A DNA stretch of 64,000 nucleotides from UBA7957 sp965224675 (GCA_965224675.1 CBDDAA010000004.1:2418001-2482000); one strand, 5' to 3'. Positions 8,933 to 18,792 are shown, counted from the first letter of the stretch. Made by a program: numbers and translations. Notes: a model not told the origin generated them from the sequence alone.

Positions 8933-9820
8933 CTATTCGATATCGTAGCCCAGACTTTGCATAGCCCGAACATCATCAGCCCATCCTGCCTTGACTTTCA
9001 CCCAGAGCTGCAAAAATACTTTTTGCCCAAAAAGTTTTTCCATTGCAACTCGGGAGCGACTACCTACGAGCTTAAGTTGGGCACCTTTTTTACCGATAAC
9101 TATACCCTTTTGACTGGCCTTCTCTACCCAGATGACGGCGCCAATTCGATATAAATTCTTCTCCTGCTCGAACTGCTCTATTTCTACTGACAATGAATAG
9201 GGAAGTTCTTTTTCAAGCATACGCGTCAGTTGCTCACGAACCAATTCAGAGGCTAAGTAGCGCATAGATCGGTCAGTGAAATCATCAGCGTCAAACGGAT
9301 GTTCTGCAACGGGCAAACTGTTAATAATCAGTCGCTCCAAAAGCGCTACATTTTTACCTTGACGAGCAGATACAGGAATGACTTCTTGCAAATTATCGGG
9401 TTTTGGTAATCCCTGCAGGTAAGGTAACAATTGTGCTTTATCTTTAATACGATCAATTTTATTTACCGCAATAAATACCGGCGCTGGATTTTTTTGCAAA
9501 TGCTCAAATGTACGTTGATCATCTTCACACCAGCTCATCGCCTGCACAACAAAAACAATTGCATCGACGCCATGCAGTGCTGCGCTTGCAGTTCGATTGA
9601 GCACCCGGTTTAAAACGCGCTTTCCCTGCACATGTATCCCTGGTGTATCGACGAATATCAACTGTACATCATCTATTGTTTTGATGCCAAGTATCGAATG
9701 TCGGGTTGTTTGAGGCTTATGAGCGGTAATGCTGAGTTTCATACCGATAAGGCGATTGAGCAGCGTGGATTTTCCGACATTAGGCCGACCCACAATTGCA
9801 ATAGTGCCACAACGACTCAT
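8933..9820 (-). CDS. era: GTPase Era
   Basis: Ribosome-assembly GTPase that binds the 3' end of 16S rRNA. G-domain motifs are all present: GRPNVGKST (G1), the switch region KPQTTRHSILG (G2), DTPGIH (G3) and NKID (G4). The C-terminal KH domain is visible with GIVIGKKGAQLKLVGSRSR. The start overlaps the end of rnc by 4 bp, giving translational coupling, the standard rnc-era arrangement. Confidence 0.97.
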   Translation of the reverse strand: MSRCGTIAIVGRPNVGKSTLLNRLIGMKLSITAHKPQTTRHSILGIKTIDDVQLIFVDTPGIHVQGKRVLNRVLNRTASAALHGVDAIVFVVQAMSWCEDDQRTFEHLQKNPAPVFIAVNKIDRIKDKAQLLPYLQGLPKPDNLQEVIPVSARQGKNVALLERLIINSLPVAEHPFDADDFTDRSMRYLASELVREQLTRMLEKELPYSLSVEIEQFEQEKNLYRIGAVIWVEKASQKGIVIGKKGAQLKLVGSRSRVAMEKLFGQKVFLQLWVKVKAGWADDVRAMQSLGYDIE

Positions 9821-10518
9821 GGTTTATCTTGACTGTTATTTTTTGACTGAAGTAATTGCTCCAGAGTTACAAGTGCTGCGCCCTGTTCAGCTTTGCGACG
9901 GCTGGTTGAAACCGATTCACAACGTAACTCAAATTTTTCAACATAACATTCCACACGAAATGTTTGCTCGTGGGCTTTCCCGGTTATCTCCAATGTAGAG
10001 TAAATGGGTAAAGCTCCACCCTGCCCTTGCAAATATTCCTGTAATCGTGTTTTTGGATCTATTAGTTTTGATACATCTGGCAGGTTGTGCAAACGGCTTT
10101 TAAACAGGGAAAGTACAAACAAGCGACAGGGTTGAAATCCTGCATCAAGATAAACCGCTCCGATGATAGCTTCTACAACATCTGATAAAATGGAATCACG
10201 CAGAAAACCACCACTTTTCAGTTCTCCAGGTCCCAGGTGTAAAAAATTGCCTAAATTTAGCTCTCGGGCAATCTCGCTAAGTGTTTTCCCACGGACCAGA
10301 TTAGCACGCAAACGACTGAGAAAACCTTCATTGTAAGAAGGTTTTAGGCGATATAACTCAGATGCGATAATAAAATTTAAAGCACCATCACCCAGAAATT
10401 CCAGGCGTTCATAGTTATCTGCAGAGGCGCTGCGATGTGTCAACGCAGTGCGTAATAAAGAAATATCATTAAACTGCAGATTTAATAGTTTACTTAAGTG
10501 TTCGAGCTGTTGTGTCAA
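9817..10518 (-). CDS. rnc: ribonuclease III
   Basis: Double-strand-specific endoribonuclease for rRNA and mRNA maturation. The signature YERLEFLGDGALNFIIA holds the catalytic acidic residues, and the second acidic cluster is in DVVEAIIGAVYLDAG. A double-stranded RNA-binding domain occupies the last ~70 residues (KTRLQEYLQGQG to RRKAEQGAA). Length 233 is normal. Both ends overlap neighbours by 4 bp (the DUF4845 gene upstream, era downstream), so the run is tightly coupled. Confidence 0.97.
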   Translation of the reverse strand: MTQQLEHLSKLLNLQFNDISLLRTALTHRSASADNYERLEFLGDGALNFIIASELYRLKPSYNEGFLSRLRANLVRGKTLSEIARELNLGNFLHLGPGELKSGGFLRDSILSDVVEAIIGAVYLDAGFQPCRLFVLSLFKSRLHNLPDVSKLIDPKTRLQEYLQGQGGALPIYSTLEITGKAHEQTFRVECYVEKFELRCESVSTSRRKAEQGAALVTLEQLLQSKNNSQDKP

Positions 10519-10919
10519 TTCAATCCTATACTCGTTTCACTAAAATGGGCAACCAACTCCATATTGTATATCAGCGGACGCCTAACTTCATAGTCTACCG
10601 TAAGCAAAAGACCTTTGCCTTTCTCCCGGCTAATTTGAATGACCTCTGAAGAATCGAGATCCCAAAGGTTATTTGTGCGAAAGCGTTTATTGATAGAGCT
10701 CTTAATGAAACGACTCGGTTTATTCTTCAGATCCTTATCAGCAGCAACATCCCTGGCGATTTCCATGACCGTTAAGTGATTGATATACATCGGTGCCGCA
10801 CTGATACCAAATGTTGCTATGCCCGCGATAATCATGATAATAATCACCGCGCCCATAACACTAATACCGCGTTGTTTTTTAGAAGTCGTTAATTGATACG
10901 AGTTCCGAGTCTTTCCCAT
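10515..10919 (-). CDS. DUF4845 family membrane-anchored protein
   Basis: A 134-residue protein with a single N-terminal membrane helix (GISVMGAVIIIMIIAGIATFG) preceded by a basic cytoplasmic tail that resembles a pilin-type leader (KQRGISVM). The rest is a small extracytoplasmic domain. DUF4845 proteins occur between lepB and rnc in many beta- and gammaproteobacteria; their function is unknown. The start overlaps the lepB 3' end by 31 bp; a shorter start at a later Met cannot be excluded. Confidence 0.88.
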   Translation of the reverse strand: MGKTRNSYQLTTSKKQRGISVMGAVIIIMIIAGIATFGISAAPMYINHLTVMEIARDVAADKDLKNKPSRFIKSSINKRFRTNNLWDLDSSEVIQISREKGKGLLLTVDYEVRRPLIYNMELVAHFSETSIGLN

Positions 10920-11710
10920 GCTACGCCTCCACTATTCCAGTTCCAGTGCATCCAGATAATCATTGCTTTACCCACAAGGTTCTCTTCAGGTACAAACCCC
11001 CAATAACGACTGTCGTTACTATTATCTCGATTATCACCCATGGCAAAATAGTGTCCTGGTGGTACAACCCACTCACCATTGGTAATCTGTCTATCGAGAG
11101 AAATCAGGATGTTATGCTCCACGCCTTGCAGGCTCTCGCCCAGTTCTAGCAGATTTTGCGCCGGATTAGCGGAATCGACAGGTTGATAAGCACCTATTTT
11201 TTTCAGATCCACTCGTTTTCCATTAACAAACAAGGTTTTATTGAAGTATTTGATATGATCACCAGGCACGCCAATGATACGCTTAATATAATCCAGAGAG
11301 GTATTTCCGGGGAAGCGAAACACCGCAACATCACCCGCTTTAGGGCTACCTACTTCAACCATTTTTTTATGCAAAACAGGCAAGCGAATGCCGTAACTGA
11401 ATTTGTTGACCAGAATAAAATCACCGACAAGCAATGTAGGAATCATAGAACCAGAAGGAATTTTGAATGGTTCGACAATAAAAGAACGTAAAACCAAAAC
11501 AATCAGCAACACCGGGAAAAATGATTTTGCATACTCAACCAGAATAGGATCATGGCTCTCATTCTTTTGTGTAGAACCCAGACTGGGGCCTGCTTCTGCA
11601 AGCTGGCGCTTCTGGCGGCGTCCTGGGGCGAATGCAAGGCTGTCAAACAACCAGATAAGACCCGATAAGGCTGTTGCCAAAACCAATAAAAGTGCAAAAT
11701 CAAAATTCAT
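10889..11710 (-). CDS. lepB: signal peptidase I
   Basis: Inner-membrane peptidase that removes signal peptides of exported proteins. A first membrane helix lies in residues 4-22 and a second near residues 64-82 (SFFPVLLIVLVLRSFIV). The catalytic Ser is in IPSGSMIPTLL and the Lys in DYIKRIIGVPGD; the family box GDNRDNSNDSRYWGFVP is intact. At 273 residues it is of typical length. It lies between lepA and rnc as in most proteobacteria. Confidence 0.97.
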   Translation of the reverse strand: MNFDFALLLVLATALSGLIWLFDSLAFAPGRRQKRQLAEAGPSLGSTQKNESHDPILVEYAKSFFPVLLIVLVLRSFIVEPFKIPSGSMIPTLLVGDFILVNKFSYGIRLPVLHKKMVEVGSPKAGDVAVFRFPGNTSLDYIKRIIGVPGDHIKYFNKTLFVNGKRVDLKKIGAYQPVDSANPAQNLLELGESLQGVEHNILISLDRQITNGEWVVPPGHYFAMGDNRDNSNDSRYWGFVPEENLVGKAMIIWMHWNWNSGGVAWERLGTRIN

Positions 11711-11897
11711 AATAAACCTTTCGTGGTTACTTAAGCACTGATTATAGTGCCTCGCTTATTCTGGTAAATATTTGTAGTGTTCATTATCGATTGTTATTTT
11801 TTACAATATGTTCTCATGAAACAGAGGTTTGCCGAGGACTTGGTATTGATGGTTGGACCAATATATTAGATCACTTAAATAATCTGGAATATAATCA

Positions 11898-13694
11898 TTA
11901 TTTTTTATCAACTTGTAAAACAGCGAGAAAAGCTTCCTGTGGAATTTCCACCCGCCCCACCTGCTTCATGCGCCGTTTTCCTGCCTTCTGTTTCTCCAAT
12001 AACTTCTTTTTCCGAGTTATATCCCCGCCATAGCACTTAGCGGTGACATTCTTCCGCAATGCTTTGACTGAGCTTCTGGCAATAATTTGCCCACCTATAG
12101 CTGCTTGGATAGCTACATCGAACATTTGTCGAGGTATAATTTCCTTCATCCGATCTGTCAAATCGCGGCCTCTGGCCTGCGAGCGATGGCGATGTGAAAT
12201 AAGCGACAGTGCATCAACCCGATCACCATTGATAAGTATATCAACTTTCACCAGATCCGCCGACTGAAAACGTACAAACTCATAGTCAAATGAGGCATAA
12301 CCCCGGCTGACGGATTTTAACCGATCAAAGAAATCCAATACTATCTCACTCATTGGCATCTCGTACGAAAGTGAAATCTGATGCCCTACATATTGCATCT
12401 GTTTTTGCAAACCCCGTCGCGCAATACATAGTTTTATCACATCGCCAACATAATCTTTTGGCACCAGAATATTGGCAACGATGATCGGTTCGCGAACTTC
12501 TTCAATACTATTCTGTGCTGGTAGATCAGAGGGATTGTCGATGTAACTCACCTCGCCATTAGTCATGAGTAATTCATAAACAACCGTAGGTGCCGTAGTG
12601 ATCAGATCCAGGTCATATTCACGCTCCAAGCGTTCCTGTACGATCTCCATATGCAACATACCCAGAAATCCACAGCGAAATCCAAACCCCAATGCGGTGG
12701 ATGATTCAGGTTCAAAGTGCAAAGCCGAATCATTGAGCCGAAGCTTTTGCAGTGCATCCCTAAAATTCTCATAATCGTCTGAGCTTATTGGGAACAGTCC
12801 GGCAAATACTCGTGGTTGAATCTCCTTGAACCCTTCTAAGACTGCTGTCGCGGGTTTTTTATCCAGCGTGATGGTATCACCTACCCGGGCTGCCTCGATT
12901 TCTTTAATTCCAGCAATAATATAACCTACTTCCCCCACACCCAGTGTTGATTTTTCACGTCTTTTGGGGGTAAAAACGCCTACCTCATCCGCCTGAAATA
13001 CACGTCCAGTAGACATAATCTTGATTTTATCGCGTTTGCTGATTGCGCCCTCCATGACTCTAACGAGCGTAATAACACCAACATAACTGTCAAACCATGA
13101 ATCCACGATAAGTGCTTGAGTAGCCGCTGAACTATCACCTTGTGGAGGCGGTATTTTAGAGATTAACTGCTCCAGTAAATCTTCCACACCGACCCCGGTC
13201 TTGGCACTGATATGAATCGCATCTGTGGCTTCCAGGCCAATTATTTCCTCAATCTCATCCACTACACGATCTGGATCAGCTGCCGGCAAATCAATTTTAT
13301 TCAGAACCGGCAGTACTTCCAGATTTTGCTCGATGGCGGTATAACAATTTGCAACACTTTGCGCCTCTACACCCTGGGACGCATCAACCACCAGTAATGC
13401 GCCCTCGCAAGCGGCAAGGGAGCGCGACACTTCATAGGAGAAATCCACATGCCCGGGTGTATCGATAAAATTAAGGTGATAAATCTCACCATCTTTTGAC
13501 TGATAATCCAAAGAAACCGCTTGTGCCTTAATGGTGATGCCACGTTCTTTTTCCAAATCCATAGAATCCAGAACCTGTTGTGACATCTCTCTTTCACTAA
13601 GCCCACCACATATCTGGATAAAACGATCTGCCAGTGTCGATTTTCCATGATCAATGTGCGCGATAATGGAAAAATTTCTTATCTTGTCCTGCAT
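11898..13694 (-). CDS. lepA: elongation factor 4 (back-translocating GTPase LepA)
   Basis: Ribosome-associated GTPase that can back-translocate stalled ribosomes. G-domain motifs AHIDHGKST, DTPGHVD and NKIDLP are present. The C-terminal LepA-specific domain is complete (GGDITRKKKLLEKQKAGKRR). Length of 598 residues is standard. It is separated from the upstream glutaredoxin-like gene by only 2 bp and from lepB downstream by about 190 bp, so lepB may also have a promoter of its own. Confidence 0.98.
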   Translation of the reverse strand: MQDKIRNFSIIAHIDHGKSTLADRFIQICGGLSEREMSQQVLDSMDLEKERGITIKAQAVSLDYQSKDGEIYHLNFIDTPGHVDFSYEVSRSLAACEGALLVVDASQGVEAQSVANCYTAIEQNLEVLPVLNKIDLPAADPDRVVDEIEEIIGLEATDAIHISAKTGVGVEDLLEQLISKIPPPQGDSSAATQALIVDSWFDSYVGVITLVRVMEGAISKRDKIKIMSTGRVFQADEVGVFTPKRREKSTLGVGEVGYIIAGIKEIEAARVGDTITLDKKPATAVLEGFKEIQPRVFAGLFPISSDDYENFRDALQKLRLNDSALHFEPESSTALGFGFRCGFLGMLHMEIVQERLEREYDLDLITTAPTVVYELLMTNGEVSYIDNPSDLPAQNSIEEVREPIIVANILVPKDYVGDVIKLCIARRGLQKQMQYVGHQISLSYEMPMSEIVLDFFDRLKSVSRGYASFDYEFVRFQSADLVKVDILINGDRVDALSLISHRHRSQARGRDLTDRMKEIIPRQMFDVAIQAAIGGQIIARSSVKALRKNVTAKCYGGDITRKKKLLEKQKAGKRRMKQVGRVEIPQEAFLAVLQVDKK

Positions 13695-13696
13695 AA

Positions 13697-13951
13697 TTAT
13701 GTTGTTATACCAAGGGTGTTTTTAAGGGAAGCCAGATCCAAAAAATAATGGCAGATTTGCTGGTTATCTACGTACAAAACTGGAACCAATGAGTTAAAGC
13801 GATTATATAATTCGGGATTCTGGTCAATATCGAATATTTTTAGAGCATAGCCATATTTTTCACAAAATTCAGCAACAAACTTATGCATATCCTCGCATAG
13901 GTGACAACCGCGGCGACTATATAGTGTCAGCGTCTGATGAGCAAGTATCAA
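13697..13951 (-). CDS. glutaredoxin-like DUF836 protein
   Basis: A small (84-residue) thioredoxin-fold protein with an N-terminal CxxC motif, YSRRGCHLCEDMHKF, typical of the DUF836/glutaredoxin-2-like family that is often found next to lepA and degP. The cis-Pro position is met by SLVPVLYVDN. Probably a cytoplasmic thiol-disulfide protein; physiological partner unknown. It is 2 bp ahead of lepA and therefore co-transcribed. Confidence 0.88.
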   Translation of the reverse strand: MILAHQTLTLYSRRGCHLCEDMHKFVAEFCEKYGYALKIFDIDQNPELYNRFNSLVPVLYVDNQQICHYFLDLASLKNTLGITT

Positions 13952-14097
13952 ATAAATTCCAAGGGAATGATGTAAACACTGATAACACGGTAGTCGTTAC
14001 AGTGAAAGGTAGTTTTTTACAGTCCATTTTATTTTTCATCTGTGAAATCCAGACCAGCAAATACTATGATCGCATAAAAGCCTGAGTCTTATATCAA

Positions 14098-14358
14098 AGT
14101 GTAGTGTTTCATATAAAGTGGATATATAGACGAGCCAAGAGAGGTTAGCTGCCAGGCGCGTCCTCGCCGGGTTAGTCACTATCTCAAGAGGACGCAACAC
14201 CGCAGATGGCCTCTCTCGGCCGCCCTGCGGGAAGCCAGTAAAAACGCGATTACGGTGTTGCGGTCCTTGAAAAGGACTTGCCATTCCCTGCGGACTGCGC
14301 CTTGCACTCGCGTTTTTACTGGCTTTCTAACTACCCACTTTATATGAAACACTACACT
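14098..14358. mobile_element. MITE-like palindromic element, copy 1
   Basis: A 261-bp non-coding element bounded by perfect 23-bp terminal inverted repeats (14098-14120 and 14336-14358; outer sequence AGTGTAGTGTTTCATATAAA). It contains nested internal inverted repeats, such as GCCAGTAAAAACGCGA against its complement near the right side and CAACACCG against CGGTGTTG, so one strand can fold into a branched structure. No transposase is encoded; the frames inside are not credible genes. A second, longer copy lies at 20941-21254. It has inserted 10 bp past the degP stop, between degP and the lepA operon, and may act as a transcription barrier or stabilising 3' structure. Ends fit a TA-type target (TA on the right, AA on the left). 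Confidence 0.85.
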
Positions 14359-14368
14359 AGTGAAGCTG

Positions 14369-15802
14369 CTAGGGAATTTTAATGGCAAGGAAAACCGGCC
14401 CTTGCTCCCGCTGGACCAATATGGGCACAGTGCGACCTGTTTCCAACGCAGCCACTATTTCATAAAAGGTTTCAGCAGATACAATGGCTTTATTATCGAC
14501 AGTAACGATTACATCGCCTGTCAATACGCCGGCTTGTTCAGCCGGGCCAGATTCAACATTGCTCACCACTACTGCAGGCCCCTCCAGACCCATTTTTGCC
14601 AGAGTTTCCTTATCAAGGTCTGTAACACTTAATTTTAATGGATTTTTCAGTGCTTTTTTATTGCTCTTACCGCCACTTGCAGCATTCATCAGTTCTTCAT
14701 CTGAGGGAAGCTCACCTATGACCACTGATAACAATTGTTTCTTTCCATTGCGAATAATTTCGACATCGGCTGGCTTGTTGAGTGGACTACGCCCAACAAT
14801 GGGCGGCAGCGAAGCAGAACGCTCAACAGATTTACCGTTAAAAGAGATAATCACATCACCGATTTTCAAATCGGAGTCGGCAGCAGGACTATCCCGCAGA
14901 ATACGTGAGACCAATGCACCATAGGCTTTGTCCATTGAAAATGACTCTGCCAGATCCCGAGTAACTTCTTGAATGACAACGCCCAACCAGCCGCGGGCAA
15001 CAGAGCCACCTTGTTTAAGCTGATCAGCCACCTCCATGGCGATTTCAATGGGAATCGCAAATGAAAGCCCCATAAACCCGCCACTTCGGCTATAAATTTG
15101 TGAATTAACCCCTACTACCTCGCCTTTCATATTAAAAAGTGGCCCGCCCGAATTACCGGGGTTAATGGCCACATCTGTCTGAATAAAAGGCACATAACTT
15201 TCATTCGGTAAAGAACGGCGCTTAGCACTGACAATACCGGCAGTAACAGAGAAATCAAAGCCGAATGGACTACCAATAGCAAGTACCCATTCACCTACTT
15301 TGAGGTTATCAGCCGTTCCGGTTTTCACAAAGGGCAAATTGACAGCATCAATCTTGAGAACGGCTATATCACTTCGTTTGTCAGTACCTACAACTTTGGC
15401 AATGTACTGGCGACGATCTGTTAATCGAACCGTGACTTCATCAGCGCTTTCGACAACATGATTATTAGTCAAAACGTATCCATCGGATGAAATTATGAAT
15501 CCAGATCCAGAAGATTTGCTATCAAATTCCCGGGGTCTACCACCTCCGTGTTCAGGGCTTTGTTCAAGAAATTTTCGTAAAAATTCACCTAACGGGGAGT
15601 CATCCAGATCAGATCCGTTGGGGCTTCTTGGAATGATTGGACGTGCGGGTTGGCTGATATGAGTTAAGGTACTGATATTCACTACAGCAAGATGATTTTC
15701 TGCAACGAGATTTGTAAAATCCGGTAAATTACCGCGTGCATTCACTGGCGTTACAAATAGTAAAAAAGTAATAACAATGATGTATTTTTGCAGATTTCGC
15801 AT
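14369..15802 (-). CDS. degP: periplasmic serine protease, DegP/MucD type
   Basis: Envelope protease/chaperone of the HtrA family that degrades misfolded periplasmic proteins. The start is put at ATG 15802, which follows a GGTGAAG ribosome site and opens a clean signal peptide (ending TPVNA); a longer frame to 15877 has no signal-like start. The trypsin-like triad is present: His in LTNNHVV, Asp in RSDIAVLKI, Ser218 in GNSGGPL. Two PDZ domains follow (about residues 265-355 and 385-470). It sits downstream of rpoE-rseABC, the mucABCD-type arrangement, so regulation by RpoE is likely but inferred. Confidence 0.95.
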   Translation of the reverse strand: MRNLQKYIIVITFLLFVTPVNARGNLPDFTNLVAENHLAVVNISTLTHISQPARPIIPRSPNGSDLDDSPLGEFLRKFLEQSPEHGGGRPREFDSKSSGSGFIISSDGYVLTNNHVVESADEVTVRLTDRRQYIAKVVGTDKRSDIAVLKIDAVNLPFVKTGTADNLKVGEWVLAIGSPFGFDFSVTAGIVSAKRRSLPNESYVPFIQTDVAINPGNSGGPLFNMKGEVVGVNSQIYSRSGGFMGLSFAIPIEIAMEVADQLKQGGSVARGWLGVVIQEVTRDLAESFSMDKAYGALVSRILRDSPAADSDLKIGDVIISFNGKSVERSASLPPIVGRSPLNKPADVEIIRNGKKQLLSVVIGELPSDEELMNAASGGKSNKKALKNPLKLSVTDLDKETLAKMGLEGPAVVVSNVESGPAEQAGVLTGDVIVTVDNKAIVSAETFYEIVAALETGRTVPILVQREQGPVFLAIKIP

Positions 15803-16063
15803 AACTTCACCGGGGCTATGTCTGTTTACACAATCTGAATAGCCGTAGCTGTGCCTGAGTGGCCGTATCATTTTCAACTTAACAGCTTATCAACATTCAC
15901 ATGTAGCGGTTACTGTACAGCACTTCTTGATTCGTCAAAGGATTGAAGTACTGTAAATTTGTATATTAATAGGTTCTGATAAAGATACTGAAAAGAGCTC
16001 GTCCAGATTACTCGTTACTCATTGTAACGCGAATTGCCATGAATTGTTGGAGGAAGCTTGTAA

Positions 16064-16564
16064 TCAATCGTTTAAAGGAGAAAGCTGATTAGTATTGGTA
16101 TCCGCTATGGGGATCATTCTGACTATCTTTTTCAAGCTGGGCAGATTCTCAGGATTTCTCCGCAGTCTTAGTTCGAACCTTTTATAGATCAAAAAACCCA
16201 AAGTGAAACCCAATACACCAAAACCAATGGCAAAGGCCTCAACATAGTGACTGGCAGAGAAATAGTGTTGCGCCAAAGCCGCTGTGACTATCAACCATAA
16301 TAAAGGTTGAATGTACATCATAATGGACACTTTTAGCAGTACTGATTCAGGTATAGCTACCCGCACCCGCTCCCCCACTCGTGCGCCAATCTGGTTATGA
16401 GCGTAGTATTCGGTATCACGGTTAAATAATTTCGCCAATATCGAAATACCGCAACTACGGTTGGCGGAGCAATGTGTACACGCACCTTGTTGCTCAAGCG
16501 CAACCATTGCCATATTTCCCTGCACTCGCACCACTTGAGCGAATTTCTCAATCATAAAACTCAA
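16064..16564 (-). CDS. rseC: sigma-E factor regulatory protein RseC/MucC
   Basis: Inner-membrane protein of the RseC/MucC family, a modulator of sigma-E and SoxR-reduction pathways. The N-terminal cytoplasmic part has the conserved cysteine cluster GACTHCSANRSCG, which could bind a metal or Fe-S centre. Two membrane helices follow at about residues 80-98 and 106-124. The start may be the Met at 16555 (MIEKFAQVVRV). Position immediately after rseB confirms the assignment. Confidence 0.92.
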   Translation of the reverse strand: MSFMIEKFAQVVRVQGNMAMVALEQQGACTHCSANRSCGISILAKLFNRDTEYYAHNQIGARVGERVRVAIPESVLLKVSIMMYIQPLLWLIVTAALAQHYFSASHYVEAFAIGFGVLGFTLGFLIYKRFELRLRRNPENLPSLKKIVRMIPIADTNTNQLSPLND

Positions 16565-16582
16565 TTATGTCCGAAATATTAT

Positions 16583-17566
16583 TTAGTGATTTAGAACTAT
16601 CGAATCACCAATCATTTTTACCGTAACCATAGGCACCTCTCCAACAACAGTGATAAATGCTTTATCGATGGTTTTTCCGTACGCATGTACCGCCCCGATT
16701 GATGAGACGCCTTTTAACTCTTCATGCCCTATCTGTTCAGTGTATTCGACATATACTGAAATAGAAGAGACACCGTCTGAAACAATCGCATGACGAACAG
16801 GGTTTTTTTCCATTGGCATAGGCCGCAAACTCTCTGATACCTTAATAAAACCACTGGGTAGCTTTTTGAAAGTTATATAGCTCTTATCATCAACCACCAC
16901 TCCCGGCAAACTGTTTTTAACAGTATGCCACGTGTAACCGTTATTTTTAGGCCGCTTATCAAAATTGTCAGCACTGGCGGTATCTGGAAATTGCACATTA
17001 GTAAACATTATTTGTTCAACAACCTGTTGGTCATTGTCCAACAATTTGGAACGCAAAAGAAGGTGAGATTTTTTATCAATCCAGAGTTTAAATCCGTAGC
17101 GATAGGTATCAATTGGCATCATTGAAACAACTTTTGTATCAAGACCCGCAACACGATCATCGCCTGCAACTGCAAATTCATAATAGCGTGCAAATTTTGC
17201 GTAATTTACCGTACTGAACTGAGGAAAGGGCGTTCTTGGTTTAGACTCACTGACTATTACCGATTTGCTGCCGGGCCAAATACAAGTGACATTGTCTGAA
17301 TCGCGGATAATAACCCGCGCTTCACCGTTAAGTGAAGACAAACGCTCCCGCTCTCCTTTGCTGCTCACATCATGAACCACACGCAAGGTTTCAATTTCAC
17401 CATCATGCAGATAGACAAAAGTGCCCTCATAGGTGAGGTTTTCCATTGCCAGCGACATTTGCCGAATCCATTCGGCGGCGTCATTATTCGCCAGCGCCGT
17501 ACTCCAAATCAATGCATTGGCCAACCCCAGCCAAATAAATTTAAATTTATTTATCTTTTTCATCAT
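16583..17566 (-). CDS. rseB: sigma-E factor regulatory protein RseB/MucB
   Basis: Periplasmic sensor that binds RseA and shields it from proteolysis until mislocalised lipoprotein or LPS signals arrive. The start is set at ATG 17566 (MMKKINKFKF) since this begins a signal peptide ending near TALANNDAAEW; an upstream frame to 17599 adds unlikely residues. The N-terminal LolA-like domain begins YEGTFVYLHDGEIETLRVVH, and the smaller C-terminal domain (VRHAIVSDGVSSISVYVE) is also visible. The gene overlaps the end of rseA by about 20 bp. Confidence 0.94.
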   Translation of the reverse strand: MMKKINKFKFIWLGLANALIWSTALANNDAAEWIRQMSLAMENLTYEGTFVYLHDGEIETLRVVHDVSSKGERERLSSLNGEARVIIRDSDNVTCIWPGSKSVIVSESKPRTPFPQFSTVNYAKFARYYEFAVAGDDRVAGLDTKVVSMMPIDTYRYGFKLWIDKKSHLLLRSKLLDNDQQVVEQIMFTNVQFPDTASADNFDKRPKNNGYTWHTVKNSLPGVVVDDKSYITFKKLPSGFIKVSESLRPMPMEKNPVRHAIVSDGVSSISVYVEYTEQIGHEELKGVSSIGAVHAYGKTIDKAFITVVGEVPMVTVKMIGDSIVLNH

Positions 17567-18197
17567 AACCAACGATTCGAGAATAAGGCAAAACACCACC
17601 TACATTCCCCATTGTTGCAAATTCAAGATGGTTTGTAAGATAGGTGTTTAATCGGTTCTCCAGGGCTGCATCACTGATTCGTTCCTGATCTATAACCCAA
17701 TATGTTCCGGTATTATTAACACGCTTAAAATCTGCTAATTTGGGTTGCAGTCGTCGCTGGGTTAATATTGAAGCTTTCTCCGCCTGCTGTGTCGATTGTG
17801 AATCTGCAGTAATAATTACCCCGTTTTCAGGCAGTTGTGCAGGTTGGAAATAGCGCAATCCCAATACTGACATTGCGGCCACACTTGCCGCAATCGCAAG
17901 GCCTGCCACGGGTTTAAACCACAACCAAGATTGCAGCTTATTAACAAAGTCCGGCTTTATTGTTCGCGTACTGGATGAATAAGCAACTTCACTGTCTATT
18001 GCCAAACTTACCTGGTTGGCAAAGCTTGCATCAAGGCTGTCACTAAATTCTTTTTGTATCACGTCCCGTATTAAATGCATTCGCCGCCATTGATGACGCG
18101 CCTGTGCATTATTTTTCAAGTGCAGTAAAGTCGTATCGTATTCTTGTGCTTCGTCATCCATCAAAGCCGATACTTTTTCATACATTTTATCAATCAT
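17547..18197 (-). CDS. rseA: anti-sigma-E factor RseA/MucA
   Basis: Single-pass inner-membrane anti-sigma factor. Start at ATG 18197 (MIDKMYEKVSALMDDE) gives an 8-bp ATGATTGA overlap with the rpoE stop, a strong coupling signal; a longer frame to 18290 lies entirely in rpoE. Residues 1 to ~75 form the cytoplasmic RpoE-binding domain, with a membrane segment near residues 98-115 (PVAGLAIAASVAAMSVLGL). The C-terminal periplasmic part carries the RseB-binding region. Sequence is divergent from E. coli RseA but position is decisive. Confidence 0.9.
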   Translation of the reverse strand: MIDKMYEKVSALMDDEAQEYDTTLLHLKNNAQARHQWRRMHLIRDVIQKEFSDSLDASFANQVSLAIDSEVAYSSSTRTIKPDFVNKLQSWLWFKPVAGLAIAASVAAMSVLGLRYFQPAQLPENGVIITADSQSTQQAEKASILTQRRLQPKLADFKRVNNTGTYWVIDQERISDAALENRLNTYLTNHLEFATMGNVGGVLPYSRIVGYDEKDK

Positions 18198-18792
18198 TAG
18201 TCGAGTTACCGCCGGTTTCATCCAATAATGGCTCAAGCTTGAGGTTAATAGCTTCCCGCGCTCTAAAAATTCGAGAACGGACCGTGCCAATCGGGCAAGC
18301 CATTACGTCTGCAATATCTTCGTACGAGAGTCCTTCAAACTCTCTTAAAGTAATTGCCAATTTTAAATCTTCTGGCAAATTTTCAATGCTGGTACTCACT
18401 ATTTCTCCAATTTCTTCTGCCAACATCCGGCGTTCAGGAGTCGCATAATCACGCAATACAGAGCCAGTCTCAAACTGTTCGGCATCTTGAGCATCGACTG
18501 CGTAATGTGGCGTATGTCGCCCAAGTGTTACCAAATGGTTCTTTGCCGTATTAATTGCAATGCGATATAACCATGTATAAAAAGCACTGTCTCCCCTAAA
18601 ATTCTTCAACCCCCGGTAAGCTTTAATAAATGCTTCCTGTGAAACATCTTGCACTTCATGCGAGTCCTGAATGTATCGAGAGATAAGATTCGCTATCTTA
18701 TGTTGGTATTTTATCACCAATAAATCATAGGCGGTTTTGTCACCGCTTTGAACTCTTTTTACAAGCTCCAGGTCAATAGATTTTTCGCCCAT
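18190..18792 (-). CDS. rpoE: RNA polymerase sigma factor RpoE/AlgU
   Basis: Extracytoplasmic-function sigma factor controlling the envelope stress response. Region 2 is clear (LISRYIQDSHEVQDVSQEAF and FRGDSAFYTWLYRIA), and region 4 carries the helix-turn-helix (GLSYEDIADVMACPIGTVR). 200 residues, close to AlgU and E. coli RpoE. It heads the rpoE-rseA-rseB-rseC-degP operon and is divergent from nadB, the gammaproteobacterial standard. Confidence 0.97.
   Translation of the reverse strand: MGEKSIDLELVKRVQSGDKTAYDLLVIKYQHKIANLISRYIQDSHEVQDVSQEAFIKAYRGLKNFRGDSAFYTWLYRIAINTAKNHLVTLGRHTPHYAVDAQDAEQFETGSVLRDYATPERRMLAEEIGEIVSTSIENLPEDLKLAITLREFEGLSYEDIADVMACPIGTVRSRIFRAREAINLKLEPLLDETGGNSTND

Noticed and set aside
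14036..14388. Open frames of 69-82 codons inside MITE copy 1 (and similar ones at 20799-21254 in copy 2)
   Set aside because: They lie wholly in palindromic element sequence, run into flanking genes and show no ribosome site or domain; they follow from the GC-rich repeat structure.
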